Assembly (NCBI GenBank): GCA_002869065.1
Contig: PKTR01000002.1
Coordinates: 310,001 to 374,000 of the forward strand
Length of the DNA: 64,000 bases
Reading direction: 5' to 3'
Source of the DNA: Hyphomicrobiales bacterium
GTDB taxonomy: Bacteria; Pseudomonadota; Alphaproteobacteria; Rhizobiales; Rhodobiaceae
Shown: one piece after another, positions 52,631 to 61,715 of the stretch
Layout: each line of letters starts with the position of its first letter
Position numbering within the stretch: the stretch's first letter is position 1
Program-made: the position numbers and the translations under genes
Notes under the pieces: generated by a model
Databases searched by the model: none
What the model was told of the DNA's origin: nothing
What the model saw: only the letters and a program-made list of their open reading frames with translations

Positions 52631-52930
52631 GCTGTGTCTCCGGTCTTCGTCACGTTTCTTGTTCGACGTCCCGCCCCCTGCAGCGTCCGTCGACGACTTT
52701 ATATAAGCAATTCATAATATACGGCAAGGCCGCCTCATCGCCAAGGGATACGCGAATGCGGCGCGTTTGCGAAGGGCCATGCCTGATCACGAACCGCCGA
52801 TTTATGGTTAACGGTTCCTAAACGCCAAGCGCGCATGATTGCGCCATCCGCGACCGTTGGCGCCTTTATGACGACATGGTTTGCGCTATCTTGAATCTGA
52901 CGGCCGGGGGGCTGGAAAAGGGACTGCAGA
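52631..52930. other. Divergent promoter region rhodanese/mepA
   Basis: 300 bases with an A+T-rich stretch at 52700-52730 upstream of the rhodanese gene and another near 52800-52825 upstream of mepA (GTTAACGGTTCCTAAAC). No gene recognised. Confidence 0.5.
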
Positions 52931-54004
52931 ATGCGCGCGCTTCTGGCTGCCATGGTGGTTTTGACGAGTGCTCCGGCTTTCGCCGCAGAGCCGATCCCCA
53001 TGCCGCGTCCCGAGCGGGCGGAGGCGAATGCCTCGACAGCACCGATCGTGGTGGCCGAAATACCGGTTCCGCGCCCGGCGCCGAGCGATCGCCCGAGCGG
53101 TTCCGCCGCAACGGTCGCCGACCCCTATGGCGGTAGCGAGGCCCCGGCCCAGAAGGTCTCCCTCAATCGCAACATCGCCGCCAAGAAGCTGTTCGGCGCG
53201 GTGCGCAAGCCGGCCCCGCTGAAGGCGCGCTCGATCGGGTCCTATGCGCGCGGCTGTCTGGCCGGTGCCGTGCCGCTCGCCGTCGACGGACCGACCTGGC
53301 AGGTGATGCGCCTGTCGCGCAATCGCAACTGGGGTCATCCGACACTGGTCGCGTTCCTTGAAAAACTCGCCAAGAAGGCGCCCTCGCTCGGCTGGAGCGG
53401 GCTGATGGTCGGCGACCTGGCGCAGCCGCGCGGCGGGCCGATGCTGACCGGCCATGCCAGCCACCAGATCGGCCTCGATGCCGACATCTGGCTGACACCG
53501 ATGCCGAACCGGGTGCTGAGCCGCGAAGAGCGCGAGAGCATTTCCGCCAAGTCGGTGCTCGGCGGACGCTATGCCAACGCGGAAATCCCCGAAGGTGGCG
53601 CCGTCGACAGGAATGTCTGGACCGACGCGCACGCCAAGCTGATCCGCGAGGCCGCCCGCGACAAACGCGTTGCCCGCATCTTCGTTCATCCTGCGATCAA
53701 GAAGAAGCTGTGCGATTGGGAGAGCGGCGACAAGAGCTGGTTGCGCCGCGTGCGCCCCTGGTACGGCCACCACTACCATTTCCATGTCCGCCTCGCCTGC
53801 CCGGCCGACAGCGCAGGCTGCAAGGACCAGTCCCCGCCGCCGGCTGGCGATGGATGCGACAAGTCGCTGGACTGGTGGCTGTCGGATGCGCCCTATGAAA
53901 AGCGGCGCAAGCGCAAAGCGGCAGCGGCCAAGAACACCAACTGGAAGCCGATGACCATCACGGCTCTGCCGGATTATTGCGAGACGGTTCTGGTCGCGCA
54001 GTAG
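52931..54004 (+). CDS. mepA: Penicillin-insensitive murein endopeptidase
   Basis: 357-residue exported LAS-type zinc peptidase cutting D-Ala-meso-DAP crosslinks of peptidoglycan. Signal peptide MRALLAAMVVLTSAPAFAA, a proline-rich linker to about residue 80, then the MepA domain: LSRNRNWGHP, GDLAQPRGGPMLTGHASHQIGLDADIW with zinc ligands H and D, and WYGHHYHFHVRL with the third ligand. AAGGGA precedes the ATG. C-terminal basic extension after WWLSDAPYEKRRKRK. Ends close to the palindromic element at 54033. Confidence 0.92.
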   Translation: MRALLAAMVVLTSAPAFAAEPIPMPRPERAEANASTAPIVVAEIPVPRPAPSDRPSGSAATVADPYGGSEAPAQKVSLNRNIAAKKLFGAVRKPAPLKARSIGSYARGCLAGAVPLAVDGPTWQVMRLSRNRNWGHPTLVAFLEKLAKKAPSLGWSGLMVGDLAQPRGGPMLTGHASHQIGLDADIWLTPMPNRVLSREERESISAKSVLGGRYANAEIPEGGAVDRNVWTDAHAKLIREAARDKRVARIFVHPAIKKKLCDWESGDKSWLRRVRPWYGHHYHFHVRLACPADSAGCKDQSPPPAGDGCDKSLDWWLSDAPYEKRRKRKAAAAKNTNWKPMTITALPDYCETVLVAQ

Positions 54005-54032
54005 ACGGAGCAGTCGAAGAGACTGTTTTGTC

Positions 54033-54077
54033 GCGTATTCTTGTCCGCAAACCGGTTCCCACTTTGCGGGAATACGC
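54033..54077. repeat. Intergenic palindromic element, copy C
   Basis: Outer arms GCGTATTC/GAATACGC (54033-54040, 54070-54077), inner arms CCGCAAA/TTTGCGG (54045-54051, 54063-54069) around CCGGTTCCCAC. Lies between convergent mepA and the CHAD gene. Same family as 3607-3652 and 50009-50076. Confidence 0.8.
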
Positions 54078-54082
54078 TCAGC

Positions 54083-54949
54083 TCATTTCAGCTTCAGCGA
54101 TTTGCCGTATTTCTTCGGCGATGCCTTGTACACCCGCCTGGCGAGCTTCAATGCCCTGTCCTCAAGCTCGGCGCGCTGAACGTCGAGGATGGCGAGGATG
54201 TGGTCCGTCGCCCGGCCGGTGCCGGCGAGCGAGGGATTGTCCAGGAGGAGTTCGGACAACAGGGTGCAATCGCAGACAAGGCCGAGCGTTTCGCCCAAGT
54301 CATCGATGCGGGCGATGGCCTTCGGTTTCGCCTTGTTGAGGCGACCTTCGGAAACGCGTAGCAGGTGCCAGCGGTGCTTGGCGAGCTTGCGCCAGTCGTG
54401 GAACCGTTCCGCCGCGCGGCTTTCGGCCGCCTTTTCCATTGCCCGGCATTCACACGCATAGGTCTCGGCAACGGCCTCGCGCAGGAGCGTGCGGCCCTCG
54501 AAATTGGACGCGAGGAACGACGCGGCGGTGCGCGCTTCGTCGAGTAGGGCGACGGCGGCGTCGATCGGCGTTTCCTGCGCGTGCGCCCGTTCGGCGCGCG
54601 CATTGAGCGTCTCGATCAGAACATCGAGCAATTCGCGGTCGTGCGCGCCAGCGCTGTCAACCAACGTAGCGGCGGTAGCGGCCACGACATCGGCGTCGCG
54701 GGTCGTGGACAACAGCCGGCTCGCGTCGCGCAACCGGCGCACCTCATCGCGATAACCGCGACCGAACAGCGGACGCAGCACACGGATCAGCGAGCGGGCG
54801 CGCTTGATACGCCGGCGGGTGCGGTGGATGCGTTCGTCTCGGTTCAGGTTGGTGTCGAACAGGGCGTCGCGGGCGTCGCCGATCGCGTCGGTCAACAGCC
54901 GGGTGAGACCGGCGGAGACCAACTGGTCCGGGTCGAGGCGGAAGGCCAT
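54083..54949 (-). CDS. CHAD-domain protein
   Basis: 288 residues, helical CHAD domain with conserved basic and histidine residues (IHRTRRRIKRARSLIRVLRPLFG, LRDASRLLSTTRDADV, FHDWRKLAKHRWHLLRV). CHAD proteins bind polyphosphate and often localise to polyphosphate granules. No partner CYTH domain or ppk gene is in the window. Role in phosphate storage is inferred from the family. Confidence 0.85.
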   Translation of the reverse strand: MAFRLDPDQLVSAGLTRLLTDAIGDARDALFDTNLNRDERIHRTRRRIKRARSLIRVLRPLFGRGYRDEVRRLRDASRLLSTTRDADVVAATAATLVDSAGAHDRELLDVLIETLNARAERAHAQETPIDAAVALLDEARTAASFLASNFEGRTLLREAVAETYACECRAMEKAAESRAAERFHDWRKLAKHRWHLLRVSEGRLNKAKPKAIARIDDLGETLGLVCDCTLLSELLLDNPSLAGTGRATDHILAILDVQRAELEDRALKLARRVYKASPKKYGKSLKLK

Positions 54950-54996
54950 CGTTCATTCCTCGTTTTGCGCGGCCGGTCGTTGCGGTGCCGGCGCTG

Positions 54997-55683
54997 CTAC
55001 TTCTCGGATGCGTTTTCGGGTGCATCCTCGGGCGCGGGTGAAATCGGGCAGACGACTCCCGTTCCGCGCAGGCCGCAATAGCCGTTGGGATTCTTGGCGA
55101 GATATTGCTGGTGGTATTCCTCGGCGTAGTAGAAGTCCTGCGCCGGGGCGATTTCGGTGGTGATCGCTTTCAGGCCGGACGTTTCGAGGGCGTCCTGATA
55201 GGCGCGCTTCGAGGCATCGACGGCGGCGAACTGTTCGTCGGTCGTGGTGAAGATCGCCGAACGGTATTGGGTGCCGGTGTCGTTGCCCTGGCGCATGCCC
55301 TGCGTCGGGTCGTGGCTTTCCCAGAAGGTCTTCAGAAGCGTCTCGAAGGAGATCTTCGCAGGGTCGTAGACCACCCGCACCACCTCGGTATGCGCGGTCA
55401 TGCCGGTGCAGACTTCCTGATAGGTCGGGTTCGGCGTGAAGCCGCCGGCATAGCCGGCGGCCGTCACAACGACGCCGTCGAGCTGCCAGAACAGACGTTC
55501 GGCGCCCCAGAAGCAGCCAAGCCCGAACCAGACCTCTTCCTGGCCTTCGGCGGGCGGCGCGGCGATCGGGCGGCCATTGACGTAATGGGTCTTCGACGTC
55601 TCGATCGGGGTCGCGCGGCCGGGCAGTGCCTCGCTCGGCGAGGGCAGCTTCATCTTCTTTTCCAGAACGCCAAACAGGAACAT
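54997..55683 (-). CDS. msrA: Peptide methionine (S)-S-oxide reductase
   Basis: 228-residue repair enzyme reducing methionine-S-sulfoxide with thioredoxin. Active-site [33 protein letters not shown], and C-terminal resolving cysteines in [14 protein letters not shown]. About 40 extra N-terminal residues precede the core; no signal peptide is evident. GGAAGGAAAG ribosome site before ATG at 55683. Confidence 0.93.
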   Translation of the reverse strand: MFLFGVLEKKMKLPSPSEALPGRATPIETSKTHYVNGRPIAAPPAEGQEEVWFGLGCFWGAERLFWQLDGVVVTAAGYAGGFTPNPTYQEVCTGMTAHTEVVRVVYDPAKISFETLLKTFWESHDPTQGMRQGNDTGTQYRSAIFTTTDEQFAAVDASKRAYQDALETSGLKAITTEIAPAQDFYYAEEYHQQYLAKNPNGYCGLRGTGVVCPISPAPEDAPENASEK

Positions 55684-55799
55684 GGCTTCTCTTTCCTTCC
55701 TTGCCCGCTCTTTGCGCAGCTCGTTCTTCGACGCTTCGGGAACGAGCGCGGCGGCATCGTCGGATTCGGCCACCCGGATCGGTGCCGGCGTGCCCGTCG

Positions 55800-56120
55800 C
55801 TAGACCGTGATGTGCTTGACCTCGCGGCGACGCGGCGTGGTCAGCAGGACCAGCAGGAAGCCGAGCGACCCGATCACCGCCCAGTTCGGCAGCAGCAGTA
55901 CCGACTGGATGATCGGGTCCCACAGAAAAGGGTGGACGTGGCGCTCCACCGCGGCCTGCGAGAGATTGAGCGTTTCCGGGCTGAGCGCATACCACGCCTC
56001 GCCGAGCGGGGTGAGGACCAGCGCGTTGGCCGCAATCGATTTGGTGCCATCGACAACGACGCCGATGATCCCGATCGACACGAGCAGCAGTCCGAACATT
56101 CGCAGCAAAAACCGAAACAC
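55800..56120 (-). CDS. Small two-TM membrane protein (PetM-annotated family)
   Basis: 106 residues from a GTG start preceded by AGAGGGA; an ATG at 56162 would add 14 polar residues. Two TM helices ([24 protein letters not shown] and [21 protein letters not shown]) flank a conserved region [33 protein letters not shown] in overlapping parts. Rhizobial homologues are often labelled PetM-like, but a cytochrome b6f role is not credible here. Function unknown. Confidence 0.7.
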   Translation of the reverse strand: MFRFLLRMFGLLLVSIGIIGVVVDGTKSIAANALVLTPLGEAWYALSPETLNLSQAAVERHVHPFLWDPIIQSVLLLPNWAVIGSLGFLLVLLTTPRRREVKHITV

Positions 56121-56519
56121 GGCTGGCGATCCCTCTGGTTGCCTTCGTTCGTTGCCATCCATAGCGCGCGGGGACGCAAAACGGAAATACAACTGCGTGT
56201 GCGCCGCCTCACGCACGCTCACGGCGGCGGCATTTGCTGCCGGACAGGCCGCTAGAACACTGCCGCGCGCGGGCGCGGAAAAGCACCTTTCTTCCATGTG
56301 GGAAAGGCCGGCGGCGGCGACAATGGGGCGCACACCCGCATCAACCGAAGATTTTGCCCGGCAAACCGACAAAAGCCGCGAAAAGTGCACTTGAACCGGC
56401 GTCCATGATCGCTATAGTCGCGACGCCCGGACAACAGTTCGGGCACGGACATCGCGCCGTTTCGCCATGGGCCTGCCATCGTGCGCCCTTCAAGCCGGAA
56501 CACAGCCGATGGTCCTGAC

Positions 56520-56609
56520 GGATGGGTGGCCGAGTGGTCGAAGGCGCACGCCTGGAACGCGTGTAGGCGGGCAACTGTCTCGTGGGTTCGAATCCCACCC
56601 CATCCGCCA
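56520..56609 (+). tRNA. tRNA-Ser (GGA anticodon)
   Basis: 90 bases including encoded CCA. Acceptor stem GGATGGG (56520-56526) pairs with CCCATCC (56599-56605), discriminator G then CCA. Anticodon GGA sits in CACGCCTGGAACGCGTG. Long variable arm typical of serine tRNA, and T arm GTGGG-TTCGAAT-CCCAC. Confidence 0.95.
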
Positions 56610-56706
56610 TTATCTTACTTCACGCTGCCGCCCTTCGGGCTTCGCTACAGTCGGGGCCTCGCATTGGCTCGGGCGGCTCTTCGCCTTGCGAACCCTGCGG
56701 GAGTTA

Positions 56707-56898
56707 TTTTCGCTCACGGTCGTAGGCTCGCTTTGCTCGCTGACCTCCGCGAGGACGGCCTCTCGGCCGGCGGCCAGTCGGTCTTGCGAACCCTGCCGGG
56801 GTTTTTCGCTCACGGTCGTAGGCTCGCTTTGCTCGCTGACCTCCGCGGGGGCGGCCTCTCGGCCGGCGGCCAGTCGGCCTAGCGAACCCTGCGGGTTC
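56707..56898. repeat. Tandem 96-bp repeat downstream of tRNA-Ser
   Basis: Two near-identical 96-base units (56707-56802 and 56803-56898), each starting TTTTCGCTCACGGTCGTAGG and containing GGCCTCTCGGCCGG. A third partial copy of the unit end (CTTGCGAACCCTGCGGG) lies at about 56682-56702. Any reading frame here repeats with the unit and is not a convincing gene. Confidence 0.8.
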
Positions 56899-56940
56899 GG
56901 GACGGGACCTCGGGTCACTCACCGAAGAAGTCGCTTGACA
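56899..56940. other. Spacer between tandem repeat and OMP terminator
   Basis: Remaining part of the 420-base gap between tRNA-Ser and the outer-membrane protein gene. No feature recognised. Confidence 0.4.
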
Positions 56941-56978
56941 AAACAAAACGGGCGGCACGACCGCGTCGCACCGCCCGA
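56941..56978 (-). terminator. Terminator of the outer-membrane protein gene
   Basis: CGGGCGG (56950-56956) pairs with CCGCCCG (56972-56978); on the minus strand a TTTTGTTTT tract follows. Confidence 0.8.
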
Positions 56979-57029
56979 AAGCGTGAAACTGTTTGTTGCG
57001 GCGGATGCCGGCCGCCCTTCGAATACGCT

Positions 57030-57830
57030 CTAAAAGCGGAACACAAGGCCGGTGATCGGGCCGTGCTGCACGACGTCGTAGACGAAACCACCCTTGTTGT
57101 AGTCGATGCCGCTGGCGCGGTAGCCGGCGAAGCCCGAAATGCTCGGCGTGAAATTGTAGCCGACGCCGCCCATCACATCCCAGACGAGGTCGGATTCACC
57201 GGCACCGATATTGGCCCAGCCGGACATGAAGAGTTTTTCCGTCAGGTTGGCGCGGGCCCGGAAGCCGACCAGACCGTCAACCCAGACGTCGCTGTCGGTG
57301 CCGCGCACACCGTTCAGGATGCCGCCGATGAAGCGCATCTTGGTCTTGGCCGCGGTGAGCTGCAGACCGGCATTGAGGTCGACGCGGAAGTTTTCGTCGC
57401 CGAGTATCTGATAGCCGCCGAGAGCGGCCATGCGCAGCGTCTCGCTGGTGACCTTCACGCCGGTGGCCAAGATGCCGAAGGGCGTGCCCTCGTCCGTCGT
57501 CGTCTTCACGTAGCTGAAGTCGGTGACGACGCTGAAGCGGTCATAGCGAGCTTCGGTCACCATCATACCGCTGATGTCGAGGTCCTTCAGGATATCGCTG
57601 AACGACATGTCGAGCTTCGACGACGGCAGGCCGAACTGGGCGACATCGCCGGAGATGCCGGCGGCCCAGACATACGGCGCGACGGTGAACTGCCAGCCGG
57701 ACGGCGTGCCGGTCTCGGCCGCCTCGAAGGGGCCCATGTCGGCAGCGCGGGCCGGGACCATCGCGGTCGCGACGGCCAGGGCAGCAAGCGGAACAACACG
57801 GCCACAGATGCGGACAAGTTTGCTGATCAT
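57030..57830 (-). CDS. Outer-membrane beta-barrel protein
   Basis: 266 residues. Signal peptide (SKLVRICGRVVPLAALAVATAMVPARA), then alternating beta strands such as WQFTVAPYVWAAGISG, DRFSVVTDFSYVKT, ENFRVDLNAGLQLTAAKT, VGYNFTPSISGFAGYRASG, ending with a C-terminal Phe (GLVFRF), the BAM recognition signal. Similar to the family of outer-membrane proteins without assigned pore function found in Rhizobiales. ATG at 57830 begins right before the signal peptide. Last of a run of exported-protein genes on the minus strand. Confidence 0.82.
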   Translation of the reverse strand: MISKLVRICGRVVPLAALAVATAMVPARAADMGPFEAAETGTPSGWQFTVAPYVWAAGISGDVAQFGLPSSKLDMSFSDILKDLDISGMMVTEARYDRFSVVTDFSYVKTTTDEGTPFGILATGVKVTSETLRMAALGGYQILGDENFRVDLNAGLQLTAAKTKMRFIGGILNGVRGTDSDVWVDGLVGFRARANLTEKLFMSGWANIGAGESDLVWDVMGGVGYNFTPSISGFAGYRASGIDYNKGGFVYDVVQHGPITGLVFRF

Positions 57831-57975
57831 TGGGGTCTTCCCGTCTCTGGCCCGTCGTTTCCTGATGCGAACCGGGCTGCTCTTTGAAGTATCGGTGGCG
57901 CGCACCCGATTCGAGCGCGCGCCGATGTGTTGCCTCGCAGTCTACACCCCCGGTTGAGGATGGAGAACTGCGTCT

Positions 57976-58974
57976 TTATTTCGCCGGTTGCGGCACCGGG
58001 AAGGTCCAGGAGCCATCGAGGATTTCGGCGCGCGCGCCATACATACGAACCGAGTAGTTCCAGCCTTTCGGGATCGGCAGGCAGTTCGGCCGACCATCAT
58101 CGCAGCCGCCGAAATTGATGGTGAAGGAGCCATCTTCGTTCGGCTTGGCGGTGACGTTGTTATAGCTGTAGGCGTTCATGTCGTTCGGCTCGAGGAAACC
58201 CTCGTCATTGTAGACGGTGATCGACCAGAAATCGTCGACCGGGACGTCCTTGACGGTCACGCTGTAGGGCTTGCCGGACATATCGTCGACGGAGCCGACA
58301 TAGTAGTAGGCTTCGGACTTCGGCAGACCGGCCCAACCGGCGATGGCGCCGATGAAATAGTCGATTGGGTTCACCTCGTCCTTCGTTCCGAAGGCGTGAT
58401 CGGTGTTGAAGCCAAGCGTGGAGATCCGACTGATCGCATCGCGGGCGATCTTCAGCTGATCCTGATTCCACTCCGGCGCATCGAACGGGCCATCGCCGCC
58501 GCCGGTCGCCTTCATCTGGTCCTGGACGGCATGAACGGCCGCGATGTCCTTCTCGTCGGTCGGATCGACGAAGGTACGCACGAGGATCTGGGCGAAACGG
58601 CTGCCGACCTGCTCTTCGGTCAGGACGTGGTCGCCGGGCTTCTTGATGACGAAGATGTAGTGATCCTGGCTGATCACCTGATAGCTGATATAGCGACCGC
58701 CGGTTTCCGGAAGAGTCACGGTGACGGGCTTGGACAGGTCGAGCAACACCGCCGAATAGAGCGTATCGCGGTTCGAACGGATCACGGTCTGGTTCTCGAC
58801 CGGCGTGAGCTGCCGAACATGGACGAAATTCTGAAACTTTCCGCCGGCCTGAGCGAGCGTCGTGCGGAAAGCCGTGTCGGTCTCGGCGCGGACGATGGTA
58901 TCGACAGTGACCGGCTCGGCGGCATAGGCGACAACCGGCGCCAGAACGAGCAATGATGCAATCAGCGAACGCAT
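57976..58974 (-). CDS. Exported DUF1254/DUF1214 protein
   Basis: 332 residues. Signal peptide MRSLIASLLVLAPVVAYA. DUF1254 part around residues 45-140 (VHVRQLTPVENQTVIRSNRDTLYS) and DUF1214 part at the C-terminus (VDDFWSITVYNDEGFLEPN, YSYNN, GWNYSVRMYGARAEILDGSW). A Cys pair lies in GGCDDGRPNCLP. The family is widespread in periplasmic proteins with no established activity. Upstream and downstream genes are also exported proteins. Confidence 0.85.
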   Translation of the reverse strand: MRSLIASLLVLAPVVAYAAEPVTVDTIVRAETDTAFRTTLAQAGGKFQNFVHVRQLTPVENQTVIRSNRDTLYSAVLLDLSKPVTVTLPETGGRYISYQVISQDHYIFVIKKPGDHVLTEEQVGSRFAQILVRTFVDPTDEKDIAAVHAVQDQMKATGGGDGPFDAPEWNQDQLKIARDAISRISTLGFNTDHAFGTKDEVNPIDYFIGAIAGWAGLPKSEAYYYVGSVDDMSGKPYSVTVKDVPVDDFWSITVYNDEGFLEPNDMNAYSYNNVTAKPNEDGSFTINFGGCDDGRPNCLPIPKGWNYSVRMYGARAEILDGSWTFPVPQPAK

Positions 58975-59074
58975 TTCAGTACTCCTTGGTAATTGCCTGC
59001 CATTTTAATGGAATAGACGGTAAGCGGGAAGGCCGGCAGCCGGCCTCCCCGCATCTGTTGTCAGGTCGCAGACC

Positions 59075-59500
59075 CTATTCTTCGTCGGCGAAGCCGGTCA
59101 GCTCGTCGACGATGGCGCCGCACTCGGGTTCGAGTTTCGGCTGCACATCGTGCAGGCAGGTCAGCAGACGGCCACCACCGGCGGCAACGTCGCTGCAGTG
59201 CTTTTCGAGATCCGGCGCGCAGGTCGCGAAAGCGGTTGCGACTTCGAAGAACACGGCGTCCAGAAGGTCGCCGAAATCAGCGAATTCCTCGCCGCATTTC
59301 TCCGAAATGCTGTTTTCGTGCGCATAGATGCAGGACAGGATCCGTCCATTGCCCGGCTCGACGCCCTCGCAGAGTTTCGCCACGTCGGCTTCGCAGGCTT
59401 CCCAGACACCCTGAGCACTTGCCGGAGCAGAAGCGAAAACCGAAACAGCGAGCGCCAGCGGCGCGACGAGAGCAAGCGATCGATTGCGAAGTGCAAACAT
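59075..59500 (-). CDS. Secreted cysteine-rich repeat (GLG1-like) protein
   Basis: 141 residues. Signal peptide ending FASAPASAQ. Two cysteine-rich repeats of GLG1 type: CEADVAKLCEGVEPGNGRILSC and CAPDLEKHCSDVAAGGGRLLTC, each followed by a further Cys. Eight cysteines suggest disulfides in the periplasm. GGAG precedes ATG at 59500; a TTG four codons upstream overlaps that site. Function unknown. Confidence 0.8.
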   Translation of the reverse strand: MFALRNRSLALVAPLALAVSVFASAPASAQGVWEACEADVAKLCEGVEPGNGRILSCIYAHENSISEKCGEEFADFGDLLDAVFFEVATAFATCAPDLEKHCSDVAAGGGRLLTCLHDVQPKLEPECGAIVDELTGFADEE

Positions 59501-59521
59501 GTGATGCTCCAATTTCAGGGG

Positions 59522-59842
59522 TTACGGGTTGACGACGACGTAGACCGTCACGCCTTTTTCGACGACGGGCCGGTAGTAGACGCCGCCGCAGTTCCAATAG
59601 GCGTTCCACGGCGTGCAGCCGGCGATCGAATTGCGGCGAACGACGCGGCGCGTCGTGCGGCGAACGGCACGGCGCCCGGCACCCGGAGGCGGCGCGGCTT
59701 CAGCAGCCCGAACACCAACGAATTCCGACAGGCTTCCGCCCACCGAATCCAGCGAAGATGCCGGCGCCAGAGCACCGATCACCAAGACTGCGGCGGCTGC
59801 CGCAATGCCATAGATCCACTTCGGTTTCATCTTTTTGCCCAT
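59522..59842 (-). CDS. Small exported protein, unrecognised
   Basis: 106 residues. N-terminal hydrophobic segment (IYGIAAAAAVLVIGALAPA) as signal or anchor. Arg-rich centre (GRRAVRRTTRRVVRRN), then a conserved-looking C-terminus with two cysteines (AGCTPWNAYWNCGGVYYRPV, ending VTVYVVVNP). ATG at 59842 or 59830 could be the start. Separated by 21 bases from the cysteine-rich gene, which suggests an operon. I do not recognise a function. Confidence 0.65.
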   Translation of the reverse strand: MGKKMKPKWIYGIAAAAAVLVIGALAPASSLDSVGGSLSEFVGVRAAEAAPPPGAGRRAVRRTTRRVVRRNSIAGCTPWNAYWNCGGVYYRPVVEKGVTVYVVVNP

Positions 59843-60335
59843 ACCTGTTCGTCTTTCCCGCCGGCAGAGAAGCCCGTCGGCGTTTTTCATCGTTCAAGAA
59901 CCGCCCGAACAGCAGATCGGACGCAGCCGCCGCATCGGCGGGGCGAAGAACCGACCCCGCAGGGCCGGTATCCGAAAACGAAAGAGAAGATGACTGGCGA
60001 GAGCGGCGCCGCTCCCCGCACAGCGCGAAAGAGCACTACGGAAAGAGGTCGCGATAGTACGCACACTTGTAAGTGTAAATCCGTAGCAAGATCTCGCGCG
60101 ACAGGAAGGAGGACTGATCCGCATTTGCCTACGTCTCCGCACCAACGCCTTCTACTGCCTAAAGAATTCTGGCTTCTCGGCTAAACAAACCGGTCAAACC
60201 GAAACAACTGGAAACTTATTTTACTTTACGCAGACACTAAGAGGCAGGATTCTCGATATAAAATCCCGCGTACTTTGATATATCTGCGCACATTATAGAC
60301 ACCAAGTCATGATAGCCGCATAATTTTGGCGCAAT
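59843..60335. other. Intergenic region with palindrome
   Basis: Nearly 500 bases between divergent genes. A palindrome ACACTT-GT-AAGTGT lies at 60063-60076, about 220 bases upstream of the small exported gene. The stretch 60180-60335 is A+T-rich and probably holds the promoter of the AraC gene. No gene recognised. Confidence 0.5.
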
Positions 60336-61430
60336 ATGATCACTCTTTCCGGATTGCCGCAGCAGATGAAAACGGAAAAATGGGCGCTCAAAAGAGAGTT
60401 GGGGCGACCAGTGTCCATACCAATGCAGAATACGCGGGCGTTCAGCGCCACGTGCCAGCTGGCGGAGTCGCTGGGGTCGCGGCAGGCCGTACGACATGCC
60501 TGGGACGCCATCGAGCTTTCGCCCGACATGATACTCGGCGGCTCCGCGGTCTATATTCCCTACCGCATTCAGGCGGCCTTCCTCGAAGCGGCTGCGAGAG
60601 CCACCGGCATCGAGCATTTCGGTGCGCTATGCGGATCGTATCTGTCGTACACGCAGCTCGATTCCTACAGCAGATATGTGCTCGCCGCGCCGACACTCGG
60701 ACAGGCGTTTGTGCGCGGCACGCGCGCGCTGCGCTACATCATCAGCAATTGCGCGGTCCACGTCTCCCAGCGCGGCGACTATGTCTGCCTGCAATTCGAC
60801 AACAACCTGAAAGGCGTCGTCGGCGCGCGGCATGTCGATGAGGCAATGCCGCTGCTTCTTGCCGATCTCATTCGCCGCTTCGCAGGTCGCGAATGGATAC
60901 CAGAGTGGATCGAGCTGCCGCTGCCGAAATGGACGCCGACTGGCGCGATCGAGGATATCTACGAAACCGAAGTCCGGCTCGGCGCCAAGTTACCCGGCAT
61001 CGTCCTCCACAAATCCCTGCTCGCGCTGGAAAACCCGATGATGGACCAGACCGGCGGGCTGGATCTCCTGCGCGATGTCCGAGACATGGTGCGCCGCCCG
61101 GCGCCGGCGAGTGTCCGGGACATGACGCGGAACACGATTGAACTGCAGCTGCGCAACGCGGACGCGACAATCGAGTCGGTTGCCGAAACGCTCGGTATGG
61201 GTGTGCGGACCCTGCAACGCCAGCTTTTGTCGGAATCAACGAACTTCCAGGAATGCCTCGGCGAGATCCGCACCGCTCGGGCGTCCGACATGCTGCGGGA
61301 AACCCGTCTGCCGGTCGCGCAGATCGCCAGTCAGCTCGGCTATCAGGAAACCAACGCTTTCCGGCGCGCCTTCCGGCGCTGGACCGGCGTCTCGCCGAAC
61401 CAATTCCGCAAGCAGGCCTTCGCACAATAA
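60336..61430 (+). CDS. AraC-family regulator with arabinose-binding-like domain
   Basis: 364 residues of the OruR/ArgR-type AraC group: N-terminal helical sensor domain (about 30-235), then a C-terminal helix-turn-helix pair (TIESVAETLGMGVRTLQRQLLSE and VAQIASQLGYQETNAFRRAFRRWTG). It sits before the yiaW/yiaV-like pair on the same strand, so it may regulate that pair. ATG at 60336 is the earliest; inner ATGs at codons 11 and 30 are possible alternatives. Ligand unknown. Confidence 0.85.
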   Translation: MITLSGLPQQMKTEKWALKRELGRPVSIPMQNTRAFSATCQLAESLGSRQAVRHAWDAIELSPDMILGGSAVYIPYRIQAAFLEAAARATGIEHFGALCGSYLSYTQLDSYSRYVLAAPTLGQAFVRGTRALRYIISNCAVHVSQRGDYVCLQFDNNLKGVVGARHVDEAMPLLLADLIRRFAGREWIPEWIELPLPKWTPTGAIEDIYETEVRLGAKLPGIVLHKSLLALENPMMDQTGGLDLLRDVRDMVRRPAPASVRDMTRNTIELQLRNADATIESVAETLGMGVRTLQRQLLSESTNFQECLGEIRTARASDMLRETRLPVAQIASQLGYQETNAFRRAFRRWTGVSPNQFRKQAFAQ

Positions 61431-61469
61431 TCCCGCCGCAAGGCTTGCCGAACATGAAAGGCGAAAGCC

Positions 61470-61715
61470 ATGGCACTCAAATTCTTCGCTCTTGCGATCC
61501 TGATTGTGCTCGCCCTGACGGTAATCGGGATCATCTGGCTGCTCGGCTCGCTGCCTGGCAAGGTCGCCCGTTCGCGCGGTCACGCGCAGGCTGATGCGGT
61601 CGCCATCGCTGGCTGGTGCAGCCTGTTGATGCCGCTGCCGTTGTGGCCACTGGCAATGGTCTGGGCCTATATGGCCGAGGCAAACGGCACCGCCACCGAG
61701 GAGGCCGCGCAATGA
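61470..61715 (+). CDS. DUF3302 small membrane protein (YiaW-like)
   Basis: 81 residues with two TM helices (FFALAILIVLALTVIGIIWLLGSLPG and CSLLMPLPLWPLAMVWAYM) and the family segment ADAVAIAGW between them, as in E. coli YiaW. Its stop overlaps the next start by four bases (ATGA). Function unknown; YiaW and the HlyD-type YiaV are a conserved pair. Confidence 0.78.
   Translation: MALKFFALAILIVLALTVIGIIWLLGSLPGKVARSRGHAQADAVAIAGWCSLLMPLPLWPLAMVWAYMAEANGTATEEAAQ

Noticed and set aside
52808-52822. CtrA-like site TTAA-N7-TAAA upstream of mepA
   Set aside because: One mismatch in a short, A/T-only motif; not strong enough to report as a site.
56610-56918. Short repeated coding frames after tRNA-Ser
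   Set aside because: Their sequence follows the 96-bp DNA repeat period; no start site or domain.
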